This document shows positions 50,167 to 63,006 of a stretch of DNA of 64,000 nt, piece after piece. The position numbers and the translations under genes were made by a program. The stretch lies in contig NW_024037074.1 in NCBI RefSeq assembly GCF_015706575.1, positions 26,835,334-26,899,333 of the forward strand. Direction: 5' to 3'. The notes under the pieces are model-generated. The model did not search any database. It was given only the letters and a program-made list of their open reading frames with translations, and was not told the origin of the DNA. The stretch's first letter is position 1. Every line of letters begins with the position of its first letter. This DNA is from Patiria miniata (lineage: Eukaryota > Echinodermata > Asteroidea > Valvatida > Asterinidae).

Positions 50167-51451
50167 CTGCATCCGAAAAAAGTAAAAGAAACAATACATA
50201 AATTGTCTATAAGTCATGGTCGCAATAATACATGCAATTTCTCAATTCACATTATTAACCGCAGTCTAAAGAGTTGAAAGCACATGGAAACGATGGGTTA
50301 ATGAATAACAATTCAAATTTTTATAGAAGTTTCCAGCAATTTACACAATGTTACAGTGATTCATTTATTACTCCTGTTAAAAAAATGCCTAAAGCGTACA
50401 TCAACAAGACACAAACTCTCAGTTATATAAGAAAGGTGTAAGGAGTCTTCAGTAAACTAAATGCAATATGTAACTACAGAGTTTGAAATAGATTGCCAGA
50501 GATTATAGGAAATTATGTGTGAGATGATAATAAATGGATGCGCCTGCGGCGAGTGAGCTAAATTTCACTGCCTGAGAGAGACGGCATTAAAAACTGCTAA
50601 GACGCAAGGCGAATCGAATGGGTAATCTTATTAAGTTATTGCCTGGTGAGAAATCATGAAGACGATGACCAAACAAAGTCAGCAAGTGATACTGTGAGTA
50701 CACACTAGGCAGCCAAGGGAGAGATCCGTGGTGGAAAGACGCTGAAAATGAATCCCAGAGTTCGTGATTCCATCAAGAGTTCTGTGTGCTCTTCTCTTAT
50801 ACCATCTATCGCCGACCCAGCTTACAATACAGACAACAAAAATCAGTGGTCTGTTACTGTATTGATGTTTGCAATAGACAAGAAGGGGCAATGTAAAACA
50901 TCGTCACAATGTCGGCAGATGTTTGTAATTCGATTATATATTTGATTGACAACGGGCAGTCCCTATTGACGAAATCGACAGTTAAAGTTGTGATGTCTAA
51001 ACCACAGGAGTGAACAAAGCATGTAGGCCTAAACTAGTGCTTCGATTGTTTAAGGAGTACATAGGAAAATTGAATATTGTTCCAAAGAAGAAGACCCTGG
51101 TGCAAGACAGTTGATAAATATGAGGATGTTCTCACTTTATTTAGATGAACTTAACCTGCTGACCCAGTGTGAATATCGGTGTTTTAAAGAAAAAGCGATT
51201 TTATGTTCAAAGGTAAAATTAAAAAGTATACATTAACGCAAACAATGATATTTATAAATTTCATAATACAGACGCTGTTTCCTACTAATGAACATTGGTG
51301 AACGGTAGTGATCCCTAAAACTAAAGCCATTAACCAATTTCAAAGATTTTTTCGAATAATTTATCGAGGTAGGTTTTAAAAGTTCATGGTTGAAAGTGTG
51401 TGTCGTGAAATAAAAACAAAATCAAGACAGACACAAGGTAAGAAAGATTCA

Positions 51452-51513
51452 ACCCCCCCCCCAAAAAAAAAAGATGAGAAGAAAGAGACAGAAAGAAAGG
51501 AAGGAAAAAAAAA
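51452..51513. repeat. Low-complexity C-run, A-run and GAAA-rich tract
   Basis: A run of about 11 C is followed by 10 A and then a purine-only stretch of GAAAGA/GGAA units. It is simple-sequence DNA inside the intron. Confidence 0.85.
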
Positions 51514-52566
51514 CACAAGGCTGAACGGATCGATAGAATGCAAGGCATCCCACCCCGGTAATAATAGCCGTCTTCTCTGGCTCCCGTAACGAGATATACT
51601 TCGGTAATGATGCGTGTTACACGCCGATCTGAAACGGACGCGAAGGGCCCTTGGCCCTGGCTATAGCCAAGACGGGGGAGAGATCTGTTACGGGGGTTGT
51701 GGGAGTCTAGGGTTCTCCCTTCCCTGTTTTTTCGGCCGTTCCTAAGCCCAAATTTCCGGCCGAGCGAGCACGGGACGTGTCGCCAACAAAACAGAGTCGC
51801 TCGGTGCAGCCCGTCATGGTCGTGTGAATGTAGAAAGAACTGGCTTGCGAGGACGGTACAGCAGCTACGAGGAGACAAGATGAAAATGTCCCCGTTTGTC
51901 ATGCTATATAGCAGGAGTCTTGCCTTACACGATGACACGCCATGCATGCCATTCAAATAGACGTTGTAATGCACTTCGTACAATGACCCTCTGCCGAGGT
52001 TTTTTGTTATGCTTGGTTTTATTTTGCTTTACCCTTTTATTTATTTCTTTTTTTACAAACTGTACAGATTACTAGCCACTCTACAAATTTATTAGAATTC
52101 CCTGTGTCTAATTATTGCGGTTACTAAACCACACGATGAATACCATAACGGGTGCAGAGCCATAGGTATGATAGACACAATGCATCGTATATGCAGCCGA
52201 TCTAACGTTCAAAACACATGCACACACGTAGAAAATATACCACATCATTAGCACGTCCAACGCAAGCTCCTCCACCAGAAGAAGTCATACCTCTTGACAG
52301 CTCATAGATACCAGCATTTCAAAATTCCCCCCAAAAGGTCTACGAGGTGATAACTACAGTGATGGCTAGTATAGGACACCCAAGTACATAGTATGTACAT
52401 GTACATGGATATTGTGCAAAATGTGCATCCAGTTTGAGGAGGATGATACCAAGCCGGACTGACTGTAGAAACCAATGGGTATACGCAAAGACAGATTCCT
52501 GACTTACAAACCTGGCAACAACCAGCATCATAATGGGGAAGTTTTTTATTGTTAGGCAAATTAGGA

Positions 52567-52656
52567 CCGAGTTATGGGGACTTACTGCTGCCCCATCAGC
52601 GTCTTCGGTCCCCATAGTACCATGGGACAACTCGTGTGTAGTCCCCACAACTACGG
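52567..52656. repeat. Imperfect inverted repeat, possibly part of a short interspersed element
   Basis: CCGAGTTATGGGGACT at 52567-52582 pairs imperfectly with AGTCCCCACAACTACGG at 52640-52656. Further GGTCCCCATAG and CCATGGGAC words lie between. It lies about 90 bp before the L2-like tail and could be the body of the same element. Confidence 0.3.
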
Positions 52657-52744
52657 AACAAGTGTGCGTGTACCTGTGAAAGTGTGGAGGTAGTGACCAG
52701 AATGCAAACTTTGGTGTCATGGCCTCATGAACAGGACTGGGGTA

Positions 52745-52822
52745 ATAACTGTGAAGCGCTTTGAGACATTTGGTATAAAGCGCTATATTTGCACCGCATT
52801 ATTAGTACATGTATTATTATAA
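52745..52822 (+). mobile_element. L2-type LINE/SINE 3' tail
   Basis: The words GTGAAGCGCTTTGAGACA and TATAAAGCGCTATAT, followed by an ATTATTAT end, match the widely shared 3' tail of L2-clade LINEs and the SINEs that borrow their machinery. Only the tail is certain. The element would read on the plus strand, antisense to isl1. No reverse-transcriptase frame is next to it, so a SINE or a heavily 5'-truncated LINE is most likely. Confidence 0.65.
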
Positions 52823-55800
52823 TCATAATTTTATACGAAGAAAGTTCTTCTAAAGTGTACATGAATTAATTTTCATGAAAGATTATAAGGTTCTGACTGT
52901 CTGTACACATTTTCATGCACCAAGTATGTATATATTATCCAGTACTAATCGAGATACTTCAATACCTCATCATCGAAAGGTCATTTGTGAACATTGGAAT
53001 GAATACACCCACACGCCAAGTGTAACAGGATATTGTGTCTCGAATAATGTAAACCATGCAACTTGCATGATGACATAATCCTGTTTTACACACCCAAGAT
53101 ATTAATTTCGTTGACACTGTATGCTTCATCCTTCATTCAAGCCATATCGATGTGGAAGTTTGACTTAGAAAGCGTGTCGTTAAACTCCAGCACGACTACA
53201 TCGTGTGATGGAAATATCCCGACTACATAGAGGCCCACGTTGCAAATCCTTTTTTGCTTTGTGATGACCAAATGAATGGTTTCTCCACCAGTCAAGGAGA
53301 CAAAGCGAGGCGAGATATACCCAGATCTAGACCATTGCCTCTTCCTTTTTTACATTAGAAATGTTCGTATGTACTGCTGTGCGTCTTCACTGTACAATCT
53401 GGTATATCCTCGCTGCATGTCGAGCGTTATCAGCCTTAGGGGAGAGTATGCGATAGGCAGTTCAGCAATCAGGACACGTACGGTAAGGCAGCAGCGGAAC
53501 CACTCTACAAAGCCATGGGGACGAGGCAATACATTATGGACTACTGGATAGGAGGCAACTCGTAATCTGGGTCATTTTGTTTGTAAGTCACTATATACAA
53601 ATACAGACCGAAGCCACCGCTACACTAAATATTCAAATTGTCGGTTTAGTATGCTCGTATACATTATACGGCCCTCAACCAAAACAAACGACTAACAACT
53701 AAAGAACGATGTGTTTAAGGAATGGACTAAAATTGAAATATTCCTTCAAAAAATTTGCTATGGAAGCGAAGAGATCGTCTTAGCCTATCTCGTTTGAATA
53801 GGCCAAAATGTAAAACTCTGTTGTAAACATAACAAAGATATACTGACTATTACAACTGCAATCAATAAGACGTTTGCAATATTTTGAATTACAAATGGCT
53901 TCGACTACCGAACAAATTAAAATCCCATTCTGATCTATATTTTCTACTCATGTCCTTAAAAAAAATCATCTCGATGGTGAAAAATCGTTACCATGATGGA
54001 ATATTGCGATATCTCACAGCAGTGATGAAACATATCCAGATCCTCTGTGTAACCACGTGCCACACAAAAGGTATTCATTTCACATGCCATACATTTTGGC
54101 GGGATTCAAAAGCAATCTCAACGCTGATCATGCCATTCCAATTCCATCTTAGACTTGGCTCAAGTCTGATCCTGCCCGTCATTTGTGCCAATTACGCCAC
54201 AATATAAATATGATGTTATGAGTTCTTTAAGATACGCACCCTCCCGGTCACGTTATTGTCCATGTTAGGAAACAAAGACTAGATAATGGTCAATCTGCCA
54301 AGTGTGAAAACATTCTAGTGAACTCATCCATACCATACTGGGTAGCGACCACCCAATTTTGCAGAAAACGGAGAATGCGATTTGTGTGGAGTCGAGGAGA
54401 CGGCGCCGCCAACGTTGCCAACGTATCTGAAATGTATTTCGATCTCGCGAATCAAGCACTGATAAAGATATTACGAAGTAAAGAGAACACAAGGCTTAGC
54501 TAGCTCTGTCCCACATACACAGGCAGCCATTAGAAAGCTTGCCACAGCTTTGCTATGGTACTTTAACTGACTGGTAAATTATCAAATACAATAATGGTAA
54601 ATTATGGCATTAACATTGTACACCAATCCAGGAGCCTACACAAAAATGGTGGTCTGAAGACAATGGTGGAAGTACTGTGTAAGCTATTGTACAGTAACAG
54701 TGTGCCATCCATGACGGTTAATATACTCTGAACGATAAACGGACAAACGCTTTCGCCATGAAAGGGCCCAGCTTGAGCATATTGCGACAGGAAAATGAAA
54801 ACAAAAAAGTGGGGTGTCGTGTCGGATCTGCTAAGTAGGATTTAAGAATACTGAGCACATGCATTCATTTAAATGCACATGATGTACATGCTCGTATGGA
54901 CTGACCTTGGTCCTCAGGCCGACATGTGAGGACAGCGTACATGTTTGGGATTCTTAGTCAAATCCGACTTGAGTCAAGTCTAACTTCATCAAGGGAAGAC
55001 GATACGTCCGGCATATTGTGAGATCACACAATCGGTCCGCGGACGAAACGAGTGGTCGTGTGTCAGTGGTACGGGTATGTGTTTATTACAACACGAGTTA
55101 ACGTCTCATTTTTCTTCCCTTGATGAATGGAAAGTATATAATGACAAGAGAAGTGGAAGATTGGGTACCCGTCCAAATGTCGAACTTGAATTGACAACCG
55201 CATAAAGGACGAACCTGACCGAGCGGCATCCGATTGAGATTATTTGGTGCAACACAAGATACATCACATTGTAAGACTGCTGATAGTCATTAAAAAAAAC
55301 CCTGCTTTTATTTTGTTTTGGGTAATATATTTTTTCTTTTTCTTTGAATGTTGTTTGTTTGATTTGACTGAAGACTATTAAAGGGATAATTAAGGACCTG
55401 AAACAAAAACTCAGGTGTCTATCATGTCTATCAGTCCCGGCCCAGCCTACAAGTTGATGTTAGATTTAGTTGAAATCAAAGCAAATGCATGACTGTGCCA
55501 AATGCTGCCATCGTCCTCTGTGATTTGAAATTCAACTAGCAGCCTTAGCAGAGCGAAAATGCAGAAAGACATGATGTAAATATCAAACCGGAAGTCCAGT
55601 GATCTTGATATCTTAAAACATCTCTACCAATAATCCATTCAGAATAATCCACGTTCTAGATTTTCGTGTTGGTGATACTGCGACATAGGTATTGTATTCT
55701 GATCGAAGAGTTAATCCATTATTCTAATATTGGCATCGAATGTGCAGGTTCTGACATTGATTTCTTGACACGAAAATGTCAAGTTATATTGTAACTCTTT

Positions 55801-56468
55801 AAGGAAATTTTCGAAGAGAGCTTTCAGTTTCAACCTCCCTCCCCGGGGCCGAACCCCGACGGGGCTGACTTTGCACATCCGTATTATTTCCCTCTCGTAG
55901 TGATTTTCCACAACGCTAGATTCGGAAGTGCCACACTAAGACCACAATCGGTGAAAGAGGGTTTTTTGTAGCGGTTACTTTTCGACATTGGACCCAGCAA
56001 TTTCCGCCTGGTCGCTCATTATCGGGTTTCCCACTTTGAATATTGCTTGGAAGGTTTCAGCAATGGCGCGAAAGAGAACAGGGAGGGAAGACAATAAAAA
56101 GTCCGAGAGAAGCGCGGGATGTGCAGATCATGTCCTCCGGACATGATGGAGCGCAGGACCCGCCAACGAGTTGCAATCATCCGGTAGCCGAGGCCTCGAC
56201 TCTGGGAACCGAATACCAACCAAACAAAATCCCGCACTGAACCCAGAGGACGCTCCGTAGAGTTCCGGCTGTAATGCCGGATGAATAACAGCACTCGGAC
56301 GCTTTCTCCTTTTGGCTATGTTGATTTGCCATAGCTAGGATTTGAGCTGTATTGCATCAGAAAAAAAACAAGTTTTATAGATCCAGTTCAAACACATGCT
56401 TCCAGTAGAAACTCGCTCATTTCCCCCACCATTCTGCATGTATTTTGCAATCATGTCTATAGTGGCGT

Positions 56469-57076
56469 CATGGGCGTCGCGAGGGGGGGGGGGGAGCAAG
56501 GGGGCGCTTGCCCCCCCCCCCCCCCAAGGGCGGATCCAGAACACAATTTTTGGGGGGCCAAAAAAAATTTTGGTCCCCCAAAAAAGTGGGTCAAAAAATT
56601 ACGGCGTGGGGTTCGGGGCCCGCTTAAGGGCCCCGAAATTTTTTTGGATTCTAGATGCTCTGTGGTGCGATCTGAGGCAATTTCTGACCACCTTAACCAA
56701 TGTTTTTTGAAGAAAAGATGGTGGTGTACTCATTGCCTGTCTTTATTGCGATGTCACATAAAAAAAAAAAAAAATGGTTTCGTTTTTGGGGGGGGGGGGC
56801 CATGGCCCCCTTTGGCCCCCCCCCTGGATCCGCCCTTGCCCCCCCCCCCCGACAAGTAAAAAAAATATATAAAAGGAGGAAAAAGAGACAAAAGAAAAGA
56901 AAAAGAGACGCGAAGTCATATTGTTGTAAATTTAATGGGTTGGGGGGGGGGAATGTCCCTGCCCACCTTCGAAAAAATGACCAATCGGGAAAATGCTGGA
57001 AAATATAGGGATTTGGGGGGAAAATGTGCTTTGCCCCCCCCCCCCCCTCTAGAAAAAAATCCTGGCGACGCCCATG
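56469..57076. mobile_element. Outer MITE with CATGGGCGTCGC ends and 8-bp duplication
   Basis: The left end reads CATGGGCGTCGCGAGG followed by a long G run. The right end is the complement: a C run, then CCTGGCGACGCCCATG. AGTGGCGT occurs directly outside both ends (56461-56468 and 57077-57084), an 8-bp target duplication. That length fits hAT-, P- or Merlin-type elements; the CATGGG terminus does not decide between them. There is no transposase. It is interrupted by a second MITE at 56525-56838. Without that insert it would be about 290 bp. Confidence 0.8.
56525..56838. mobile_element. Inner nested MITE with CAAGGGCGGATCCAG ends
   Basis: The left terminus CAAGGGCGGATCCAG at 56525 is mirrored exactly by CTGGATCCGCCCTTG ending at 56838. 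Both outside flanks are pure C runs, so the target was the C tract of the outer element and the duplication is a run of C that cannot be measured. The interior has GGGGCC-rich subterminal blocks and a poly(A) tract and no coding frame. Open frames reported across the G/C runs are low-complexity artefacts. Confidence 0.8.
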
Positions 57077-60000
57077 AGTGGCGTCAAAAAATGAACCAAT
57101 GTTTCAGTAATTTAAGACAATAAGATTCAAAATCGAGGGTCGTGCGCATGTTCTGTATTTTTTTTCTGTTTATCTCGCGCTCTGATGCGTTGATGGGGGC
57201 TTTTCGTATGTACGCTGACTGAATCCTGGAACAATAGGACGACAGCACAGACTCAATCATTCCATGAAGAGCTAGGGCGACAGAGAGTTGAGTCAAGGCG
57301 AGAGATCTTTAAGCCGAATTGAAAGGCTGAGGGGACAGAGTACAAACACGACCTGATGAGGCGAGACATCATCTACTGACACAAACGGACTGCCATATTA
57401 GCCTCACACTACGGCGCCGAGCCCGTTCGGGTGAAAATTAGCTAGTAATGAACACCGAATGCTTGAACAGGGAGCAAGAGCACCACAATGACACGACGGG
57501 TCGGGACAGCAGGACAAGGCCGGGGGAAAACTGAGCACGGATGCGGGGTGATGAGACGAGAGCGTGGCCCGGCCTGTTAATTTGCCTGTCGTCCCCTCGT
57601 TCGCTTTCAATCTGCGGACATGTTTGCTGAAATTACCCGGGCGACTTCAGGCCCGCGAGAGGGATTAGGGGCGGACATCAGAAGGCGCTCACTACTGCCA
57701 GAAATCACATTTTGTATTTAAGAAGGTCAAGAAGATAACCCGATCAGTGAGGACAGCCAGGATAAATAAACAGAACGGATGGAGTAACGGGGAAAGTCTG
57801 TGCATGAATGAAGCCTTGCTGATTAAATATTATGGCAATATTTGAATAAGAATGCAGACGCAAAGAGAAAATCCGCTTTTATTCCATCTGCTGAGCTTAT
57901 TTCGGTCAAGCATGCATGAATAGCGAATTGAGTCATCTTCACTGGAGATAAACACACATGTTTTTTTAATGGCAAATAAACGCGGTTAAACGATTTCTTT
58001 GTTAATAATAGGCCTAACAAAACATTCTGTTAACCCACTAACTCAAACTTTGATATTTTAGGCCTAGTAAAACAAATAAACCAGTTTCTCGTCCTTTTGC
58101 AATATTTTGTGTATATTTCATGTGTTTCCAGCAAACTTGTAGCTATGTGTGCAAGTTCAAAATCCGGTAGAAAGGGTGACGGCTCCTTTTGAAAAAAGTA
58201 TCAGCAAAAGAGTCCATAAAATGGAAAAATCCACTCGCTATCTTTAAAAATCCGCCATCTTGGGGAAGAATAAAAAAAAATCCGGATGAGAAACTATTTT
58301 TGTTTACTTGGCCTAATATTTCTGAAGCATTTCGTGTTTGAAAATCGCTGCACGTAAGCAATAATATTCATAGTACCTTGTCATATTGTCATAATAACAT
58401 ACAAATGAATTCTAAGTTGCGAAGACGTGATCGTTATGTTTTCTTTTAAAAAGCATCCCCCAACCAAAATGGCCTACTCGGCCAGCGAGGATTTTGGTGA
58501 CCCGTAAGAACCCTCCTAGGAAGATCATTTACCTTCACTTTTCATCGAAAGCGAATTGCAATATTCATTTCCTTACTAATAAAAGAAAGAGGTAGAAGTG
58601 ATTTACCCGGCTAGGTTTCAAATTAATCAGCCATTTGAATTTGTCCACGTCTCGGGTTTCCAATTCGTTTCTGCATTCATTAACATTGATTCATCATTGG
58701 AACTGCAAACGACCCGGCTTAATGCATTCGTGACTAAAACTAGCGGAACTTAAGCTTTAATCTGCAGTAAGTTAGCTTCTTTCAGCTACTCGAAGGAGTG
58801 CCTAGCGGTACAAGAAAATAAATGACAATTTGTTCTAATGCGAGACTAATCCTGTTGACGATGGAAAAATAAGTAAGACATTTGTATTTGAATTTCTTAC
58901 AAGAAATTCTGAATTTCTGACAAATGTATTTTTACGTAGGCCTATATGCACATCCATTGATATAGTTCGCGGCTCTGCATGTAGACCCACACATACTTTT
59001 GGATTGATTTCTGTAGAATCCGCACATACATGTTAATTGCGCACGCGCAACAAATTGTGTTTGTAAAAAAAAAGACTAAGGTTTTCATTTATAATGTCGA
59101 TGTTCAAAGACTGAAGTTGATGTAGTACATAATAATGAGACAATGTGTGGCGGTCCTTGCTATATATTCTTACTCGGTCAACTTTCAACAAGTTATATGG
59201 TGGTTTGTTACACAACCAGTATTCTCCCGCCAAGAAAGTCCAGATCAACGGCTCGATACCAACAATGGATGTCAAATCCCACAGCGGGTGTGACGGCCCA
59301 CCCATCTGGTGCGACTGAACGCTGACAAAGTAGTCCCTGAACATTCTATCTTAGCAGTTATCCGATACACACGTGCTAACGTTAAGAAAGGCGAGTATTT
59401 TTCAGCTTCTCTTTCAGTGACAGTTCTCCAGTCAGGCATTATAAAGCCACTCGAAGAGAGACACATCGACGGCCATTTCGTGAAAATTCAAGGTATCCGC
59501 AGCCACAGCAACAAGTGACGCAATTCAAGCAACACTCACGTCCCGGGATCGTGATACTTCACACGTCAAAAACCTGCTCCTCGAGCTCATTGTATTAGTT
59601 TACGAAAACCCCCTCATGAAAATGTACGAAAAAGTCGTTGAGTCCGGATGAAGTATGACTCTTGGGACAACAACTTTGTTACGCAGCAAAATCACGAATT
59701 CGGATCCAAGACGTCAGCTATTCATTATTTCCACCGACCGCGATCTGTATAAATCATTCTGAGTCCTGCTCACTACCACCACCGCCGAACAAGGGCAGTC
59801 TAGTTCTTCAGACAATTTCACAGTTATTTCGAGCGTCCTTAATCCTCCTGAAATCCGAAGGACTGTCATTTAAATCCCCCCGCTTGTACTTTTTATAAGC
59901 CCAAACCCCCAAAAGGCCAAACAAGTTTCAGGGAGAAATACATAAGGGTGAGTCCACGTGTCCAATGATTGGGCCGATCTTTAAGTGCAACGTTCAACCA

Positions 60001-60471
60001 CAGATAACAGTTTGCACAAAAAAATATCATGCAACTTTCGAGACATGTTTATAGTGATTCTGATTATGGTGTCGATATCTACTTAATACTATTCTCTGAA
60101 TACTTTCTTATACTCTTACACTCTATAAATTATTGTTTAATAATAATTGGTTAAGACGGTGATCAAGAGATATATACTTGCTACTTCCAGAATGTGTAAT
60201 TTACTTCGTCTTAGAACCATCAAATGATAGGGTGACCCAAAAGCAACTTGGAAAAATGCCCACATTGTTTGAAATCACCTTTTCTGGTCCGCATACGCGA
60301 ATACGTCGGTCTTTTCACTCGAAACCACCATGTTTGTTTTTGATGTTACAATTGCTCACACAATAATGTTGGTATTTTTTTTCTAAATTTCACTCATGAA
60401 TTAGTTATCAGACGTAGCCTACATGGCGCCCGATTTTCGTACACAGAACAAGAGATTCGTGGAAGACTCAC

Positions 60472-60651
60472 CAGTTGTTGGAAAGGCGGTTGTTCGATAT
60501 CGCTTTGCAGCGCAAAGTCACTCAGGGCCTTCCATGGTGGCTGGTAGCTCTGTACTTCAACCTGGTTACCCTGCATCTGTGAATCGTGCCTGACAGGACT
60601 TGAGGCAACCATTGGTACACCGTTGAAATTCTGAACCCTCCGACTGGGATC
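60472..60651 (-). CDS. Islet LIM-homeodomain protein, penultimate exon (LHX3-binding segment)
   Basis: The exon is 180 nt, 60 codons, phase 0 at both ends. A pyrimidine-rich tract ending CCCTAACAG precedes it and GTGAGT follows it. The product runs [20 protein letters not shown], then [10 protein letters not shown], then [20 protein letters not shown] and [10 protein letters not shown]. The segment from VPMVASSP to QPPWK corresponds to the LHX3/4-binding domain of ISL1, a linear peptide that occupies the LIM domains of LHX3 or LHX4. The [10 protein letters not shown] block and the final QQL are also as I remember ISL1. Residues before NFNG are lineage-specific. The homeodomain exon should lie upstream, beyond 64000, since no WFQNKR-type frame is visible between 60652 and the window end. 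ISL2 is the other paralogue, but the sequence is closest to ISL1 as I recall it. Confidence 0.95.
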
Positions 60652-60810
60652 CTGTTAGGGATAAGGAAGGAGGGTTGATCAAGTGGGAAAAGAACCAAAT
60701 TAAGCATTATAAGGTGAAGTCAAACTCAGGTTTACTTACGAAAACTGAAAGCATTATACCAGTCATATCGCACGTGATGCAGGATTTATAATTGCTAGCG
60801 ACAGGGAATA

Positions 60811-60841
60811 TTTTTTTTTTTTGGGGGGGGGGGAGGAGGGG
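60811..60841. repeat. T-run/G-run low-complexity tract
   Basis: Twelve T followed by about eleven G and a GGAGGAGGGG tail, in the intron before the penultimate isl1 exon. Confidence 0.85.
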
Positions 60842-62975
60842 CCAGGGACTAGCCTGCTTCTACACTGTGTTTGCATGTCATTAACACCACACGTAATCTA
60901 CACGTACAAATTATCAGGGTAACTAGGCATAGGTCTGTGATCAGCACCAACAAGTTGACTTTGTTAACTTAAAGGGAACTTTAGCATAAGGTCGGCTCAG
61001 AATGAGCAGGAGAAGAGGAGTAACCGACAAAGTCGTGACGGCGCATGGGCCATGCGCGGCACTGTGGGACAAAATACCGAATGAATCTTGCGATTCGTAT
61101 CTCGAATCCAAATTTCTTTTTAGATTTCTGTACATTTCCCGTAATTGTGTCGTACAGTGGAATACAATAGGGGTAGTCTCATCACAAGATCTCGTATTGT
61201 GATAAATTGATTGACCAAAACCAAATCAGTACTAAGGTAAGTAGGTGCACGCCATACGTTATTCAAGAAAGAATTAGACTGTGTTCTGGTCGTGCAGCAA
61301 TTAGGCTTATTTATACTGAGTTGGAACACACCGGCCAAACGTAATTGAATTTGAACCCTGCTACAATCTAATATTAGATCAAATTAATTTGGAACTGCGT
61401 TCCACGACTACAACGAATAATTCAGTGTTAGGAATGCACTCATTCGTTTAAAAAAGTGCATCGCCATTTCAACCCGGGTAGACCTTCCTGCACCGGATAT
61501 TATACGTCGTTTAAAATTTTTAGAAAAGAGCAAATGCACTTTATCGGAGCTGTTGTCCACCACAGAAATTGTCCGATAAACAGTCAGATTCTCTCAGTTT
61601 TCGGTGACGATTTTAATCACGGCTCGACCTTGAACACCGGCTTAGCTTCCGAGATGACGTTAATTTTCTGATTTTTGCTGGAGGCCCTTGGGGGGTTTGC
61701 TTGGATAGTCGTATATAGCGCGTGTAATGTTAAGCAGAGGTTATGGAAATCAGACTGGGGGACGGCACAGGGAGCGATGGTAAGTTGGGGCATGGCCTGG
61801 AGTTAGCCTTGCATATGAGCCCGGCAGAGATTCCTCGCTTCTGACACAAAGACTCCGACCTTCATGGGATTACAGCGGCGAAGAGCCTGACTGCGCAGCC
61901 AGCTAATGAAACAAGCTGTCAGTCGCTGCGGTGCATTCGATTTGCCGCACCACTGACGCGCGAAAATGAAGAGCTACGAGCGACAGGACACATGCCAGCG
62001 TCTAGCGGTGAGTTCGGGCCGAACACAGGCACGCTTGCACCGCTGGACAAAGGGTCCTCGCTCGTGCTAGCTCACGGTAATCATTGCGGAACATGGTCAT
62101 GGCCAAGCTCGACACTAGAATAATTACACTTCGTGTTTGATTCTTATGTTTTGAGGAAGGGAAATCATGTGCGGCTAAAATGAACGAATGAAGATTATGA
62201 TTGGAAAATTGGAAGGGATGCATAAAAAAATTGTGAATTGACAGAAAAATATTTAAATGTCACGGGAGGGCATGCATACAATGTTCGCTTGAAAACACAT
62301 CTTGCCAACTAAATCTAAAGTACAGTGTAACGCAATCGCGCATAATGTGTATTTTCAAGACTGTCCTTAGGATAAAATACGAGGTATTGGTAGGTTCGGT
62401 GAAAGTGTAAGAAGTATCTATTAAAAAATGCCAACACCATACACATCAAAGTCATTAATGGCTTCACGGTAAAAAAAAATAAACAAATGAAAGCAAAATT
62501 ACGCGTGTAACTTTCATGTAGGCCTACGTATTTCAACAAAACAAAAAAAAGCAAAAATGATCCATTTTAAGCGTACAAACGTGGGTGTAATATGAATAAC
62601 TCTCATTCTGATTATTACTTAAAAATCAAAGAATATTGTGCAAGAAAGCAACGATGTTTGATTAACAAAAAGATGATCTTATCTGAAATTCTTAATACAA
62701 TGTAGTTGAAACTGAATGATCAAACCACTCGTTTAAGTAAACCGAAAATCTACCCAAAGTCAAAACAATGACGGCATACGGGATTGACAAAAACAAAATT
62801 GGGTGTGGGTTCCTTAAACAAAGGTCTTCCCCACACGTGTATGTAAGGCTGATCTTGTTATACAACTGAGGACTTGGGACAATGGAGGTTTTGCGACAAC
62901 AGTAAACCCAAGGACCTAAGCCAAGTCCTCGGGAGGTTTTCGTGTACAAACCTTATGGGATATGTTGAGAACAAA

Positions 62976-63006
62976 GTTGTGTGTGTGTGTATGGGGGGAG
63001 GGGGGT
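62976..63006. repeat. (GT)n and G-rich simple repeat
   Basis: A GT microsatellite of about seven units followed by a G-rich stretch. Confidence 0.8.

Larger units (their letters stand above)
50167..60471 (-). other. Last intron of Islet (10.3 kb, phase 0)
   Basis: Bounded by a GTGAGT donor at 60471 and a pyrimidine-rich tract ending in CAG at 50167, both on the minus strand. Inside are a C/A and purine-rich tract (51452-51513), a possible inverted repeat (52567-52656), an L2-like tail (52745-52822) and nested MITEs (56469-57076). GC-richer patches at about 51560-51860 and 57380-57660 are unexplained. I see no additional conserved exon. Confidence 0.8.

Noticed and set aside
51384-51983. 199-codon minus-strand frame
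   Set aside because: Low-complexity ends, no domain, no splice logic and open frames on the opposite strand. More likely a compositional effect.
56396-56859. Glycine/proline-rich frames
   Set aside because: Created by G and C runs of the nested MITEs.
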